Source: CAXXXW01 sp963665555 (GTDB lineage Bacteria; Pseudomonadota; Alphaproteobacteria; Thalassobaculales; Thalassobaculaceae). From it: 64,000 nucleotides of DNA. A model generated the notes under the pieces. That model did no database searches, was not told the DNA's origin, and saw only the letters and a list, made by a program, of their open reading frames with translations. A program made the position numbers and the translations under genes. The stretch covers positions 1,116,001-1,180,000 of the forward strand of contig OY762308.1 of the NCBI GenBank assembly GCA_963665555.2, written 5' to 3'. Of the stretch, positions 20,040-29,248 are shown piece by piece (the stretch's first letter is position 1; each line of letters starts with the position of its first letter).

Positions 20040-20863
20040 CGCGGCGGCGCGCCGGCGGGGTCCGCGGGCGCCGCCGTTTCCGCCGGCCGCGCGACCCGGG
20101 AGAACAGCGCGAGGAAGTTCTCCGTGGTGCGCGCCGCCATCTCGGCCTCCGAAACGCCCTTGAGCGTCGCCAGCGCGGCCAGCGTGTGGCGCGTAAAGGC
20201 CGGCTCGTTGCGCTTCCCGCGCATCGGCACGGGCGCGAGGTAGGGCGCGTCGGTCTCCACCAGCAGCCGGTCGAGCGGGACCGCGCGCGCGATCTCGCGC
20301 AGCGCGCCGGCGGACTTGAAGGTGAGGATGCCGGCCAGCGAGATGTAGAACCCGATGTCGAGGGCGCGGCGCGCCAGGTCCGGCCCGCTCGTAAAACAGT
20401 GCATGACGCCCCGGAGCGGCCCGTCGCCGGCGCCTTCCTCGAGCATGTCCGCCATGTCGTCGTCGGCGTCGCGGCTGTGCACGATGAGCGGCAGGCCGGT
20501 GGCGCGCGCGGCCTCGATATGGGCGCGGAAGGACGCCTTCTGCGCCGGCCGGGGCGCGTTGTCGTAATGGTAGTCGAGGCCGGACTCGCCGATCCCCGCC
20601 GCCTTGGGATGCGCCGCCAGTTCCGCGAGCCGCGCCGGCGTTATGCCCCCTTCCCGGCCCGCCTCGTGCGGATGCACGCCGACGGAGCACCACACATCCT
20701 CGAACCGCTCCGCCACCGCCGCGACGCGCGCGAACCCGTCCAGCCGCGTGCAGATCGTCAGCATCCGGCACAGGCCGGCGGCGCGGGCGCGCGCCACCAC
20801 CTCGTCGAGGTCGCCGGCGAAGGCGTCGAAGTCGAGATGGCAGTGGGAGTCGACGAGGCGCAT
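20036..20863 (-). CDS. tatD: TatD-family metal-dependent DNase
   Basis: A 275-residue TIM-barrel hydrolase with 3'-5' DNase activity in characterised members. Metal ligands are visible in DSHCHLDFDAF (residues 5-15), GESGLDYHYD (about 93-102), a central histidine in IVHSRDADDDM, HCFTSG (about 155-160) and VETDAPYLAP (about 210-219). The ATG at 20861-20863 lies 17 bases after the metG stop. The C-terminal 20 residues are alanine/proline rich. It is coupled by ATGA overlap to the MBL hydrolase gene. Confidence 0.93.
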   Translation of the reverse strand: MRLVDSHCHLDFDAFAGDLDEVVARARAAGLCRMLTICTRLDGFARVAAVAERFEDVWCSVGVHPHEAGREGGITPARLAELAAHPKAAGIGESGLDYHYDNAPRPAQKASFRAHIEAARATGLPLIVHSRDADDDMADMLEEGAGDGPLRGVMHCFTSGPDLARRALDIGFYISLAGILTFKSAGALREIARAVPLDRLLVETDAPYLAPVPMRGKRNEPAFTRHTLAALATLKGVSEAEMAARTTENFLALFSRVARPAETAAPADPAGAPPR

Positions 20864-20880
20864 CGGTCCGGTCCGGGCGT

Positions 20881-22422
20881 TCACGGCTCCGCCGGCGCGG
20901 CAAGCCGCGGGAACACCGGCTCGGGCGCGGGCAGCGCCGCGCCCGGCGCCAGCGCGCCCGCCGGGCCGAGCCGGGCGAAGTCGCGCGCGTCCGCCGCGAC
21001 GCCCAGCTGGTCGAGCATCCGGCCGGCCGCGCCGGGCGTCACCGGCTGCATCAGGATCGCGAGGTGGCGGATCGTCTCCATCAGCGTGTACAGCACCGCC
21101 GCCATGCGGGCCGGATCGGTCCGGCGCAGCGCCCACGGGGCCTGCTCGTCGATATAGCGGTTGGCGGCGCCGACGACCTCCCAGATCGCGTCGAGCGCGC
21201 GGTTGAAGCCCTGGCGGTCGTACTCCGCGCGCACGGCGGGCAGCAGGGCGTGGGCGCGCGCCAGCAGCGCCTCGTCCGCCGCCGCCGGTTCTCCCGGCTC
21301 CGGCGCGCGGCCGCCGGCGTGGCGCGCGACGAAGGAGAGCACGCGCTGCGCCAGGTTGCCGAAATCGTTGGCGAGGTCGTTGTTGGCGCGGCCGACCATG
21401 GCGGCGCGCGAGAAGTCCGCGTCGTTGCCGAACGGCGCCTCGCGCAGCAGGAAATACCGCGTCCGGTCGAGGCCGTAGGTTTCGATCGTCTCCAGCGGGT
21501 CGATGACATTGCCGACCGACTTGGAGATTTTCTCGCCCTCGTTGGTCCACCAGCCATGGGCGAACACGCGGCGCGGCGGCGGCAGGCCGGCGGCCATCAG
21601 GAAGGCCGGCCAGTAGACCGCGTGGAACCGCACGATGTCCTTGCCGACCATGTGCAGGTCGGCCGGCCAATACCGCTTGTAGCTCTCGCGGCCGGTGTCG
21701 GGGAACCCGGTCGCGGTGATGTAGTTGGTGAGCGCGTCGAGCCAGACATACATGATGTGCGCGTCGTCGCCCGGCACGGGCACGCCCCACCGGAAGCTGG
21801 TGCGCGAGATCGACAGGTCGCGCAGGCCGGCGGCCACGAAGCTCACCACCTCGTTGCGCCGGCTCGCCGGCAGCACGAAGTCCGGGTTGGCGTCGTAGAA
21901 GGCGAGCAGCGGCTCTTGCCATTTCGAGAGGTCGAAGAAATAGCTCGGCTCCTCCACCCATTCGACGGGCGCGCCGGTGGGCGCCAGCCCGTCCACCAGT
22001 TCGCTTTCGGCGAAATAGGCCTCGTCCCGGACCGAGTACCAGCCGGCGTACTTGCCGAGGTAGATGTGGCCGTTGGCGGCGAGCCGGCGCCAGATTTCCT
22101 GGACCGAGCGGATGTGGCGCGGCTCGGTCGTGCGGATGAAGTCGTCGTTGTCGATGTCGAGGCGCGGCAGCAGTTCGCGGAAGTTGCGCGACACCTCGTC
22201 GGTGAAGGCCTTCGGCTCCATCCCCGCGTTCGCCGCCGCCGTCTCCACCTTCTGCCCGTGCTCGTCCGTGCCGGTGAGGAACATCACGTCGTAGCCGTCG
22301 AGCCGCTTGAACCGCGCCATCGCGTCGCAGGCGATGGTGGTGTAGGCGTGCCCGATATGCGGCGCGTCGTTTACGTAGTAGATCGGCGTGGTGATGTAGT
22401 AGCGAGGCTTGGACTCGGTCAT
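20881..22422 (-). CDS. metG: methionyl-tRNA synthetase
   Basis: A 513-residue class I aminoacyl-tRNA synthetase that charges tRNA-Met. It has YYITTPIYYVNDAPHIGHAY with the HIGH motif (PHIGH, about residues 21-25), FLTGTDEHGQK, and the KMSKS equivalent EKISKSVGN near residue 300. It is the shorter form without a zinc-knuckle pair and without the C-terminal dimerization/tRNA-binding domain, as usual in alphaproteobacteria. The start MTESKPRYYITTP is preceded by GGAGCG. It lies between holB and tatD in a conserved run. Confidence 0.95.
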   Translation of the reverse strand: MTESKPRYYITTPIYYVNDAPHIGHAYTTIACDAMARFKRLDGYDVMFLTGTDEHGQKVETAAANAGMEPKAFTDEVSRNFRELLPRLDIDNDDFIRTTEPRHIRSVQEIWRRLAANGHIYLGKYAGWYSVRDEAYFAESELVDGLAPTGAPVEWVEEPSYFFDLSKWQEPLLAFYDANPDFVLPASRRNEVVSFVAAGLRDLSISRTSFRWGVPVPGDDAHIMYVWLDALTNYITATGFPDTGRESYKRYWPADLHMVGKDIVRFHAVYWPAFLMAAGLPPPRRVFAHGWWTNEGEKISKSVGNVIDPLETIETYGLDRTRYFLLREAPFGNDADFSRAAMVGRANNDLANDFGNLAQRVLSFVARHAGGRAPEPGEPAAADEALLARAHALLPAVRAEYDRQGFNRALDAIWEVVGAANRYIDEQAPWALRRTDPARMAAVLYTLMETIRHLAILMQPVTPGAAGRMLDQLGVAADARDFARLGPAGALAPGAALPAPEPVFPRLAAPAEP

Positions 22423-22539
22423 CGAAGGCGCTCCCGGGCCGCGCCCGGCCGGCCGGGCGCCCCTTCCCTATCCCGCGCCGCGCCCGGCCGCAAGCGATTC
22501 CCCCGGCGCGGGCCGCCGCCGCCCGGCCGCCGGGCCGGC

Positions 22540-23637
22540 TCATTCCGCGAGCGCCAGCACCGTCGATGTCGCGAGCTGGGCGCGGTCGAGGTTGAGCGCG
22601 GCGCCCCGGCGCAGATCCTCGCCCGCCGCCTCGATCCGGGCGCAGAGGCCGGCGAGGCCGTGGCGCGCGGCGAGCGCCTCGAAGGCGCGCCGCTCGCCCG
22701 GAACGGCCTCCGCCGGGCCGTCGCCGCCGGCGGCCAGCCGGCGCGCGGCGCGCCCGGCCCACCACAGCAGGAGCTCCAGCCGGCCGGGCAGCGGGTCGCC
22801 CTCCTCGCCGCGCCCGCGCCGGAGCCACTTCCCGGTCGCCGCCAGCAGCGCGCGCCGGTCCAGCGGCGGGCCGCCAGCCAGCAGCGCCGCCGCGTCCTCC
22901 AGGAGGGACAGCCCGTCGCCGTCGGCGATCTCCAGCGCGCGGCCGATGCTCCCCTCCGCGAGGCGCGCCGCCGCGGTCGCGGCCGGCGGGTCGAGGTCGG
23001 GCCGGTTGCGGGCGAGCAGGGCCGCGACCTCCGCCTCCGCCAGCGGCGAAAGCGCCAGCTTGCGGCAGCGCGAGCGGATCGTCGGCAACAGGCCGCCCGG
23101 CGCGTGGCTCGCCAGGACGAACAGCACGCGGGCGGGCGGCTCCTCCAGCATCTTGAGCATGGCGTTGGCGGCGTTGCGGTTCATCTCGTCGGCGCAGTCG
23201 ACCACCGCCGCGCGCCAGCCGCCGAAGGCCGGCTTGAGGGCCAGGAACCGCGACAGCGCCCGCACATCGTCCACGACGATCTCGGAGCGCAGCCGCCCCG
23301 TCCTGGGGTGTATCGAACGCGCGACCGCCATCGCGTCGGGATGGCTCCCGCTGGCGACCTGCCGGGCGGCCGGCGAAGCGGGATCGACGGCGAGGCTCGA
23401 AGGGGCCGGCGTCGCCTCGCCGAACAGGTCGGGGCCGCCGTCGCCCGCCCCGCCTCCGGCGAGCGCGAACCGCGCCAGCCGCCAGGCCAGCGTCGCCTTG
23501 CCGATGCCCCTGGGGCCGGTCAGCAGCCAGGCGTGCGGCATCCGCCCGCTGTTCCACGCCTCCAGCAGCCGCGCCTCGGCGGCGGCGTGGCCGACCAGGT
23601 CGAAGGTTTCGCGCGGCGGCGGCGCGGCGGCGGTCAT
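22540..23637 (-). CDS. holB: DNA polymerase III delta' subunit
   Basis: A 365-residue clamp-loader subunit. The N-terminal AAA+ domain opens with DLVGHAAAEARLLEAW and has Walker A GPRGIGKATLAWRLA (about residues 41-55), a Walker B VVDCADEMN and sensor residues in LEEPPARVLFVLASHAP. Expected replisome role: with delta, it opens the beta clamp. The ATG at 23635-23637 overlaps the tmk stop by four bases. The spacer to metG is 117 bases with no evident extra gene. Confidence 0.92.
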   Translation of the reverse strand: MTAAAPPPRETFDLVGHAAAEARLLEAWNSGRMPHAWLLTGPRGIGKATLAWRLARFALAGGGAGDGGPDLFGEATPAPSSLAVDPASPAARQVASGSHPDAMAVARSIHPRTGRLRSEIVVDDVRALSRFLALKPAFGGWRAAVVDCADEMNRNAANAMLKMLEEPPARVLFVLASHAPGGLLPTIRSRCRKLALSPLAEAEVAALLARNRPDLDPPAATAAARLAEGSIGRALEIADGDGLSLLEDAAALLAGGPPLDRRALLAATGKWLRRGRGEEGDPLPGRLELLLWWAGRAARRLAAGGDGPAEAVPGERRAFEALAARHGLAGLCARIEAAGEDLRRGAALNLDRAQLATSTVLALAE

Positions 23638-24311
23638 TCCGGAAGCTCCCCGGCGAACCGCGCGCGCACGGCGGCGAGGATGTCCGCCGCGACCTCCGCG
23701 ACCCCGCGCGAACCGTCGATCGGCGCGATCCGCTCCGGCGCCGCGCGCGCGAGGTCGAGATAGGCGTCGCGCACCCGGCGGTGGAAGGCGTCGTCCTTCC
23801 GCTCGAAACGGTCCTCCGGCCCCGTTCCGCCCCGCGAGAGCGGCAATTCGCGCCCGCGCGCCCGCGCGAGGCCGCGCTCCGGCGGAATGTCGAGCAGCAC
23901 CGTCAGGTCCGGCCGGGCGCCGTCGAGCGCGAGGCGGTGCAAACCCTCCAGAACCTCGCGCGGCGCGCCGCCGGCCGCGCCCTGGTACACGAGGGTCGAG
24001 TCCGCGAAACGGTCCGAAACGACCCAGCGCCCGGCCCGCAACGCCGGCCCGATCGCGCGCAGCCAGTGGTCGCGCCGCGCCGCGTTGAGCAGCAGCGCCT
24101 CCGTCAGCGGGTCCCATCGTCCGGGCGCGCCGGTGACCAGCAGGCGGCGGATGTCCTCCGCGCCCGGCGATCCGCCCGGCTCGCGGGTCGAGAGCACATC
24201 GAGGCCCAGGCCGCGGAGGGAGCCGACAAGCATTCGCGCCTGCGTCGATTTCCCGGCCCCGTCCCCGCCCTCCAGCGCGACGAAACGGCCCCGGCGGGGC
24301 GGCTCAGCCAT
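23634..24311 (-). CDS. tmk: thymidylate kinase
   Basis: A 225-residue P-loop kinase converting dTMP to dTDP. P-loop FVALEGGDGAGKSTQ (about residues 11-25), the TREPGGSPGAE motif and VVSDRFADSTLVYQG (DR[YF]-type motif) are intact, and RGRELPLSRGGTGPEDRFE forms the lid region. The ATG at 24309-24311 (MAEPPRRGRFVALEGG) is preferred over a start 22 codons upstream that falls inside dacA. It overlaps dacA by eight bases and holB by four. Confidence 0.94.
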   Translation of the reverse strand: MAEPPRRGRFVALEGGDGAGKSTQARMLVGSLRGLGLDVLSTREPGGSPGAEDIRRLLVTGAPGRWDPLTEALLLNAARRDHWLRAIGPALRAGRWVVSDRFADSTLVYQGAAGGAPREVLEGLHRLALDGARPDLTVLLDIPPERGLARARGRELPLSRGGTGPEDRFERKDDAFHRRVRDAYLDLARAAPERIAPIDGSRGVAEVAADILAAVRARFAGELPE

Positions 24312-25452
24312 CCGGTCCCCACAGCAGGTAGCCGATCGCGGCCATCGCCCGCCCGAAGACGCCGAGCCGCTCGACATCGGCCCCGGCGACCAGCGGCCGC
24401 TCCACCGTGTCCATGCCCGGCGCCGCGACGCGCAGCGTGGCGAGGCGCCGGCCGCGCTCGATCGGCGCCGGGATCGGCTCCTCGTAGACCACGCTGACCC
24501 GGATGTCCTTGCGCGCCTTGCGCGGCAGGGTGAGCGTCAGGTCCTCCTCCAGGACCAGCGGCACCGTGCGCGCCTTGCCGAGCCAGACATGCCCGGTCTC
24601 CGCCGCCGCGCCGGCGCGCAGCAGCGTGTAGTTGTCGAACTCCCGGAACCCCCATTCGACGAGCGCCTCCGCCTCGCGGGCGCGGGCGCGGGAGCTCGGC
24701 AGGCCGTTGACCACCAGGATCAGCCGCCGCCCCGCCCGCTCCACCGAGGCGGCCAGCCCGTAGCCCGCCGCCCGCGTGTAGCCGGTCTTCAGCCCGTCCG
24801 CCCCGAGGCCGCGGTAGAGCAGCGGGTTGCGGTTGCGCTGCGCGATGTCGTTGTATTCGAAGGAGGTTTCGGCGTAGAGCTTGTAGAGTTCCGGGAAGTC
24901 GCGGATCGTCGCGGCGGCGAGGCGGGCGAGGTCGCGCGCGGTGGTCCTGTGCTCCGGGTCCGGCCAGCCGGTGGCGTTGCGGAACACGCTGCCGGTCATG
25001 CCGAGTTCGCGCCCCTTGCGCGTCATCTCCTCGGCGAAAGCCGTTTCGCTTCCCGACAGCGCCTCGGCGAGCGCGATGGCCGCGTCGTTGCCGCTCTGCA
25101 CGACGATGCCGCGCAGGATGTCGGCGACCGAGACCCGCGATCCCAGTTCGACGAACATGCGCGAGCCGCCCTTGCGCCAGGCCTTCTCGCTCACCGGGAT
25201 TTCGTCATCGAGGGAAAGGCGGCCCTCGCGGATGCGCTCGAACGCCAGGTAGGCGGTCATGATCTTGCTCATCGAGGCCGGCGGCGTCGGCGTGTCCGCG
25301 TTCTTGTCCAGCAGCACCGCGCCGGTGCGGTAGTCCACCAGCAGCGCCTCGCGCGCCGAGGTGTCCAGCGCGCGCGCCTCGCCGGCCGCCGCCAGCGCGG
25401 CCGCGCATGTCGCCGCGGCCGCCCAGCGCCGCGCGGAGGCTCCGATCCTCAT
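24304..25452 (-). CDS. dacA: D-alanyl-D-alanine carboxypeptidase, penicillin-binding protein 5/6 type
   Basis: A 382-residue periplasmic DD-carboxypeptidase that trims peptidoglycan pentapeptides. Residues 1-29 form a signal peptide ending AGEARALD. Catalytic motifs are SMSK (Ser60, Lys63), SGN (120-122) and KTG (222-224), in order and with normal spacing. The last 90 residues form the beta-rich PBP5 C-terminal domain, ending in an amphipathic anchor (GRAMAAIGYLLWGPDG). It is coupled to rlpA upstream (4-bp overlap) and tmk downstream, consistent with cell-wall and replication genes sharing one transcript. Confidence 0.94.
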   Translation of the reverse strand: MRIGASARRWAAAATCAAALAAAGEARALDTSAREALLVDYRTGAVLLDKNADTPTPPASMSKIMTAYLAFERIREGRLSLDDEIPVSEKAWRKGGSRMFVELGSRVSVADILRGIVVQSGNDAAIALAEALSGSETAFAEEMTRKGRELGMTGSVFRNATGWPDPEHRTTARDLARLAAATIRDFPELYKLYAETSFEYNDIAQRNRNPLLYRGLGADGLKTGYTRAAGYGLAASVERAGRRLILVVNGLPSSRARAREAEALVEWGFREFDNYTLLRAGAAAETGHVWLGKARTVPLVLEEDLTLTLPRKARKDIRVSVVYEEPIPAPIERGRRLATLRVAAPGMDTVERPLVAGADVERLGVFGRAMAAIGYLLWGPDG

Positions 25453-26423
25453 CGCCCCTTCCCGCTCCCGTCGTAGTCCACCACGATCCGCGCTCCGGGA
25501 TAGCCCCGCGCGATCGCCTTTTCCAGCACCGAATCGGCGCGCGCGACATCCGCCAGCGGGCCGATGCGGACCTGGAACAGCGGCCGGCCGCCGGCCGTCG
25601 TCCGGTGGACCCGCGCGGCGCCGAGGCTCGCGAGTTCGGCCGCGAGGCGGCGCGCGTTGTCGGCCCCGGCGAAGGCGGCGACCCGCACATGGAGCGCGGT
25701 CGGGCCGACCGGCCGGTCTTCCGCGACATTGCCCCGGCCCGCCCTGGCCAGCGCGACCGCGCTCGGCGCCGCGCGGCGCGGCCCGGCGCCGGGCGCCGGG
25801 TCCTCGGCGACGACCGCCGCGACCGGGACGGCCGGCGGCGCGGGCGCGGCCCCGGCGGGCGCGGCCCCGGCGGGGGCGTCCTCCGTTCCGGGCGCGCGCC
25901 CCGCCTTGGCGGCCGCGACGGCGGCGCGGCTTTCCTCGCGCAGCAGCCGCACCCGCACGCGCGCCGCCCGCCGCCCGCCGAGGCCGAGAAGCCGCGCCGC
26001 GCCCTGGGACAATTCGACGATCCGCCCGGGCGCGCGCGGCCCCCTGTCGTTGATCCGCACGACCGCCGCGCGGCCGTTTTCGAGGTTGACGATCCGCGCC
26101 ACGCTCGGCAGCGGCAGCGTGCGGTGCGCCGCCATCGCCACGCTCCCGTCGTGCGTCTCGCCGTTCGCCGTCTTCTTGCCGTGGAAGCCCGGCGCGTAGC
26201 GGGCGGCGACGCCGGTCTCGTCGTAGTCCTCGTCCACCCTGGGGTAGTACCAGACCTGGCCGATCTTGTAGGGCAGGCCGAGCCGGTAGAGGCCGGCGGC
26301 CTCCGGCGCCTCCCCGCCGCGCAGGCGCTTCAGCGTCTCGGCGAGGAAGGTCGTCTCCGCGCATCCCCCCGCGAGGAGGAGAAGCGCGGCGGCGATCCAG
26401 AGCCTCGACCGGGCGGCCTCCAT
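25449..26423 (-). CDS. rlpA: septal ring lytic transglycosylase RlpA-type lipoprotein
   Basis: A 324-residue lipoprotein with a lipobox LLAGGC (Cys21). A double-psi beta-barrel domain (about residues 60-160) contains GVAARYAPGFHGKKTANGE, AAHRTLPLPS and VVRINDRGPR, including the aspartate that is catalytic in characterised RlpA proteins that cleave denuded glycan strands. An alanine/proline linker (about 165-225) leads to a C-terminal SPOR domain (about 240-315) that would target septal peptidoglycan. It precedes dacA with a 4-bp overlap and follows the lytic transglycosylase gene. Confidence 0.92.
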   Translation of the reverse strand: MEAARSRLWIAAALLLLAGGCAETTFLAETLKRLRGGEAPEAAGLYRLGLPYKIGQVWYYPRVDEDYDETGVAARYAPGFHGKKTANGETHDGSVAMAAHRTLPLPSVARIVNLENGRAAVVRINDRGPRAPGRIVELSQGAARLLGLGGRRAARVRVRLLREESRAAVAAAKAGRAPGTEDAPAGAAPAGAAPAPPAVPVAAVVAEDPAPGAGPRRAAPSAVALARAGRGNVAEDRPVGPTALHVRVAAFAGADNARRLAAELASLGAARVHRTTAGGRPLFQVRIGPLADVARADSVLEKAIARGYPGARIVVDYDGSGKGR

Positions 26424-26460
26424 TCCCGAACCCCCTTCCCCGCCGTCCCGCCGGCGCCGC

Positions 26461-27444
26461 TCAGTCCCGCAGCCGGTCGGCCAGCGTGCCCACCGCGATG
26501 GCGAAATAGTTCGAGCGGTTCCATTTCAGGATCGTGTCGTAATTGCCGTAGGCGACGAAGGCGGGCGCGAGCGCGCCCCTTTGCGGCGCGACGATGTAGG
26601 CGGGCAGGTTCCGCCCCGGCAGGTCGGCCCCGCCGGGCCGGCGGACGCCGAGCCTCTGCCACTCGTTCAGCCCCCTGCGGGCGCCGCGCCCCACGAGGTC
26701 GGCCGGGAAGCCGGGCGGCAGCGCCACCGGCCGGCCCCAGGTCCGGTCGTCGCGCCAGCCCGACTTGGCGAGGTAGTTGGCGATCGAGGCGAACACATCC
26801 GGCAGGCTGGTCCAGATGTCGCGCCGCCCGTCGCCGTCGCGATCGACCGCGAACGCATGGTAGCTCGACGGCATGAACTGGTTCTGCCCCATCGCGCCGG
26901 CCCAGGAGCCGGACATCGCGCCCGGCGCGACATGGCCGGCGTCGAGGATTTCCAGCGCCAGCAGGAGTTCCCGGCGGAAAAAGGCGCTCCGCCGCCCGTC
27001 GTGCGCCAGCGTCGCCAGCGCCGCGATGACGGGGAAACCGCCGGTGAGCCGGCCGAAATCGCTCTCGATGCCCCACAGCGCGACGATGAAGCGCGGCTGG
27101 ACCCGGTAGTCGCGCGCGACCGCGCGCAGCAGCTCCCGGTGCGCCGCCATCCGCGCCCGCCCGGCGCGCGCGCGGCGTTCGCTCGCCACCCGGCCGAGAT
27201 ACTCCTCGAAGGTCAGCGTGAATTCGGGCTGCTTGCGGTCGAGTTCGATCACGCGGGGGATCGGCTCCAGGCCCGCGAGCGCCGCGTCGAGCGTTCCCGC
27301 GCGCACGCCGCGTTCGAGCGCCTCGGCCCGCAGCCCCGCCAGCCAGCCGGCGAACGGCTCGCCCGCCCCGGCGGCCGGCCCCGCGCCGGCGAGCGCCAGC
27401 AACGCCGCCGTCGCCGCCCCGAGAAACCCGCGAAACCCGGCCAT
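26461..27444 (-). CDS. lytic murein transglycosylase, MltB family (SLT_2)
   Basis: A 327-residue periplasmic peptidoglycan lyase. The signal peptide covers residues 1-27 (AGPAAGAG). The catalytic acid lies in ALWGIESDFG (Glu127). GSWAGAMGQNQFMPSSYHAFAVD and DGRRDIWTSLPDVFASIANYL are the substrate-groove motifs of the MltB fold. No lipobox is seen, so it is probably soluble. The ATG at 27442-27444 is chosen because the upstream in-frame extension would run through the tRNA-Ser gene. It lies 37 bases before rlpA. Confidence 0.92.
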   Translation of the reverse strand: MAGFRGFLGAATAALLALAGAGPAAGAGEPFAGWLAGLRAEALERGVRAGTLDAALAGLEPIPRVIELDRKQPEFTLTFEEYLGRVASERRARAGRARMAAHRELLRAVARDYRVQPRFIVALWGIESDFGRLTGGFPVIAALATLAHDGRRSAFFRRELLLALEILDAGHVAPGAMSGSWAGAMGQNQFMPSSYHAFAVDRDGDGRRDIWTSLPDVFASIANYLAKSGWRDDRTWGRPVALPPGFPADLVGRGARRGLNEWQRLGVRRPGGADLPGRNLPAYIVAPQRGALAPAFVAYGNYDTILKWNRSNYFAIAVGTLADRLRD

Positions 27445-27591
27445 GGCGTCCTCCCCGGATGGAGGGTATCTTGTGACATGGAGCGGGCGCCGACGCAAGA
27501 TGTGGATCGCGCCGCGCCGGCGCGCGCCGCCGGTCTTGAAGCCGGCGGGCCGGGCGCGTATAGGCGCTGCAACGGTCCGGCGGCGCGAAGC

Positions 27592-27681
27592 GGATGGGTG
27601 GCCGAGCGGTCGAAGGCGCCGGTCTTGAAAACCGGAAGGCGCGCGAGCGTCTCGCGGGTTCGAATCCCGCCCCATCCGCCA
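27592..27681 (+). tRNA. tRNA-Ser (anticodon UGA)
   Basis: A 90-base tRNA with an encoded CCA end. The acceptor stem GGATGGG (27592-27598) pairs with CCCATCC, followed by discriminator G and CCA. The anticodon loop CTTGAAA (27624-27630) places TGA at 27626-27628. A long class II variable arm and the T-loop GGTTCGAATCC follow. It lies alone between the divergent mltB-type and flavoprotein genes. Confidence 0.97.
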
Positions 27682-27742
27682 TTGCCCCCGGCCGGGGGGC
27701 GGGGTAGCGTCGGCGCGGTTTTCACCCGCGCGGAGCCGCGCC

Positions 27743-29248
27743 GTGGAGCGGAACCCGGAAACACCGGCCGGCGCCGGCCCCGTTTACGATGTCGTCGTCG
27801 CGGGCTGCGGGATCGCCGGCCTGTCGGCGGCGCTTTCGGCGCGGGAGGCGGGCGCGCGGGTCGCGGTGCTGGAGCGCGCGCCCCGCGAGGAGCGCGGCGG
27901 CAACACCCGCTACACCGAGAGCTTCTGGCGCATGAAGAGCGAGGACGCGGTCTCCGACGACTTCCTCGACCGCTTCGCCGCCAATTCCGGCGGCTGGCCC
28001 GATCCCGGCATCCTGCGCGACGCCGTGCTGGACCGCGAGAACCGCCCGGCCCTGCTGCGCGCGCTCGGCGCGGTCGATCCCGATGTCGTCGCCAGGATCG
28101 CGGAGGAAGCGCCGGGAACGCTGAAATGGCTGAAGGGCTTCGGGGTCCGCTTCGATTTCCTCCCGCTCTATTTCCTGAGCCAGTCCACCACAAGGATGGG
28201 GCCGGTCGGCGGCGGCCTCGCGCTGGTCGAGGCGCTGGGCGCGGCCGCCGACGCGGACCCCGGCGTGGACTTCCTGTACGAGACGGCGGCGCGCGGGCTG
28301 CTCCTCGACGGGCGCGGCGCCGCCGTCGGCCTGCGCGCCGTCGGGCCGGGCGGCGCGCCGCGCGAAATCCGGGGGCGGAGCGTCGTGCTCGCCTGCGGCG
28401 GGTTCGAGGGCAACCCGGAGATGCTGAGCCGCTATATCGGGCCGGCGGCGCAGTACATCCGCCCGGTCGCGCGCGGCGGCCACTACAACCGGGGCGAGGG
28501 CGTGGCCATGGCGCTCGCCGCCGGCGCCGCGCCCTGCGGCGACTACGGCAGCTTCCACGCCCAGCCGGTGGACCCGCGCTCGGCCGACATCGAGCCGGTG
28601 GTGCTGAACTACAATTACGGCGTCCTGGTCAACGACTCCGGCCGCCGCTTCGCGGACGAGGGGCCGGGGATGGTGGACGCCACCTACGAGGAGACGGCGC
28701 GCGCGATCGTGGCCGAGCGCCGCGGGATCGCCTTCGCGGTGCACGATGCGGGCCTCGACGACGTGGCGAACTGGCCCGTGACCGTGCGCTCGCGCGTGGC
28801 GCCGCACGAGGCCGGCACGCTGGAGGGGCTGGCGGACGCCATGGGGATCGACGGGCGCGCGCTGCGGGAGACGGTTGAGGGCTACAACGCCGCCTGCCCG
28901 CCGCCCGACGGGTTCGACCCGCTGCGCCCGGACGGGCTGGCGACCGCCGGGATCGCGCCCGGCAAGTCGAACTGGGCGCGGCCGGTCGCGCGGCCGCCCT
29001 TCCGGGCCTGGCCGATAATCTGCGCCAACTGCTTCACCTTCGGCGGCGTGAAGATCGACGGGCGCGCCCGCGCGATCGACACCGAGGGGAACCCGATCCC
29101 CGGCCTCTACGCCGCCGGCGAGGTGGCGGGCCTGTACTACCGGACCTACACCGGGGCGACCTCGGTGATGCGCGGCGCGGTGACCGGCCGGCTCGCGGGC
29201 CTCGACGCCGCGCGGCGGCGCAACGACACGGAGGAGCCTTCGCCATGA
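27743..29248 (+). CDS. FAD-dependent dehydrogenase, tricarballylate dehydrogenase/fumarate reductase flavoprotein family
   Basis: A 501-residue flavoprotein of the FAD_binding_2 family. The N-terminal FAD fold is VVVAGCGIAGLSAALSARE (about residues 18-36) with the acidic GEGG-type contact. GGNTRYTESFWRM and the C-terminal TFGGVKIDGRARAIDTEG, GLYAAGEVAG and YTGATSVMRGAVTGR match TcuA (tricarballylate dehydrogenase) better than succinate dehydrogenase or 3-ketosteroid dehydrogenase. It lacks a heme or flavin-transfer domain, so an electron acceptor partner is needed; no TcuB is in the window. Translation starts at GTG 27743. It overlaps the LLM gene by four bases. Confidence 0.75.
   Translation: MERNPETPAGAGPVYDVVVAGCGIAGLSAALSAREAGARVAVLERAPREERGGNTRYTESFWRMKSEDAVSDDFLDRFAANSGGWPDPGILRDAVLDRENRPALLRALGAVDPDVVARIAEEAPGTLKWLKGFGVRFDFLPLYFLSQSTTRMGPVGGGLALVEALGAAADADPGVDFLYETAARGLLLDGRGAAVGLRAVGPGGAPREIRGRSVVLACGGFEGNPEMLSRYIGPAAQYIRPVARGGHYNRGEGVAMALAAGAAPCGDYGSFHAQPVDPRSADIEPVVLNYNYGVLVNDSGRRFADEGPGMVDATYEETARAIVAERRGIAFAVHDAGLDDVANWPVTVRSRVAPHEAGTLEGLADAMGIDGRALRETVEGYNAACPPPDGFDPLRPDGLATAGIAPGKSNWARPVARPPFRAWPIICANCFTFGGVKIDGRARAIDTEGNPIPGLYAAGEVAGLYYRTYTGATSVMRGAVTGRLAGLDAARRRNDTEEPSP

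Noticed and set aside
27445..27675. Upstream extension of the lytic transglycosylase start by 77 codons
   Set aside because: The extension would be translated across tRNA-Ser; a signal peptide follows the ATG at 27442-27444.
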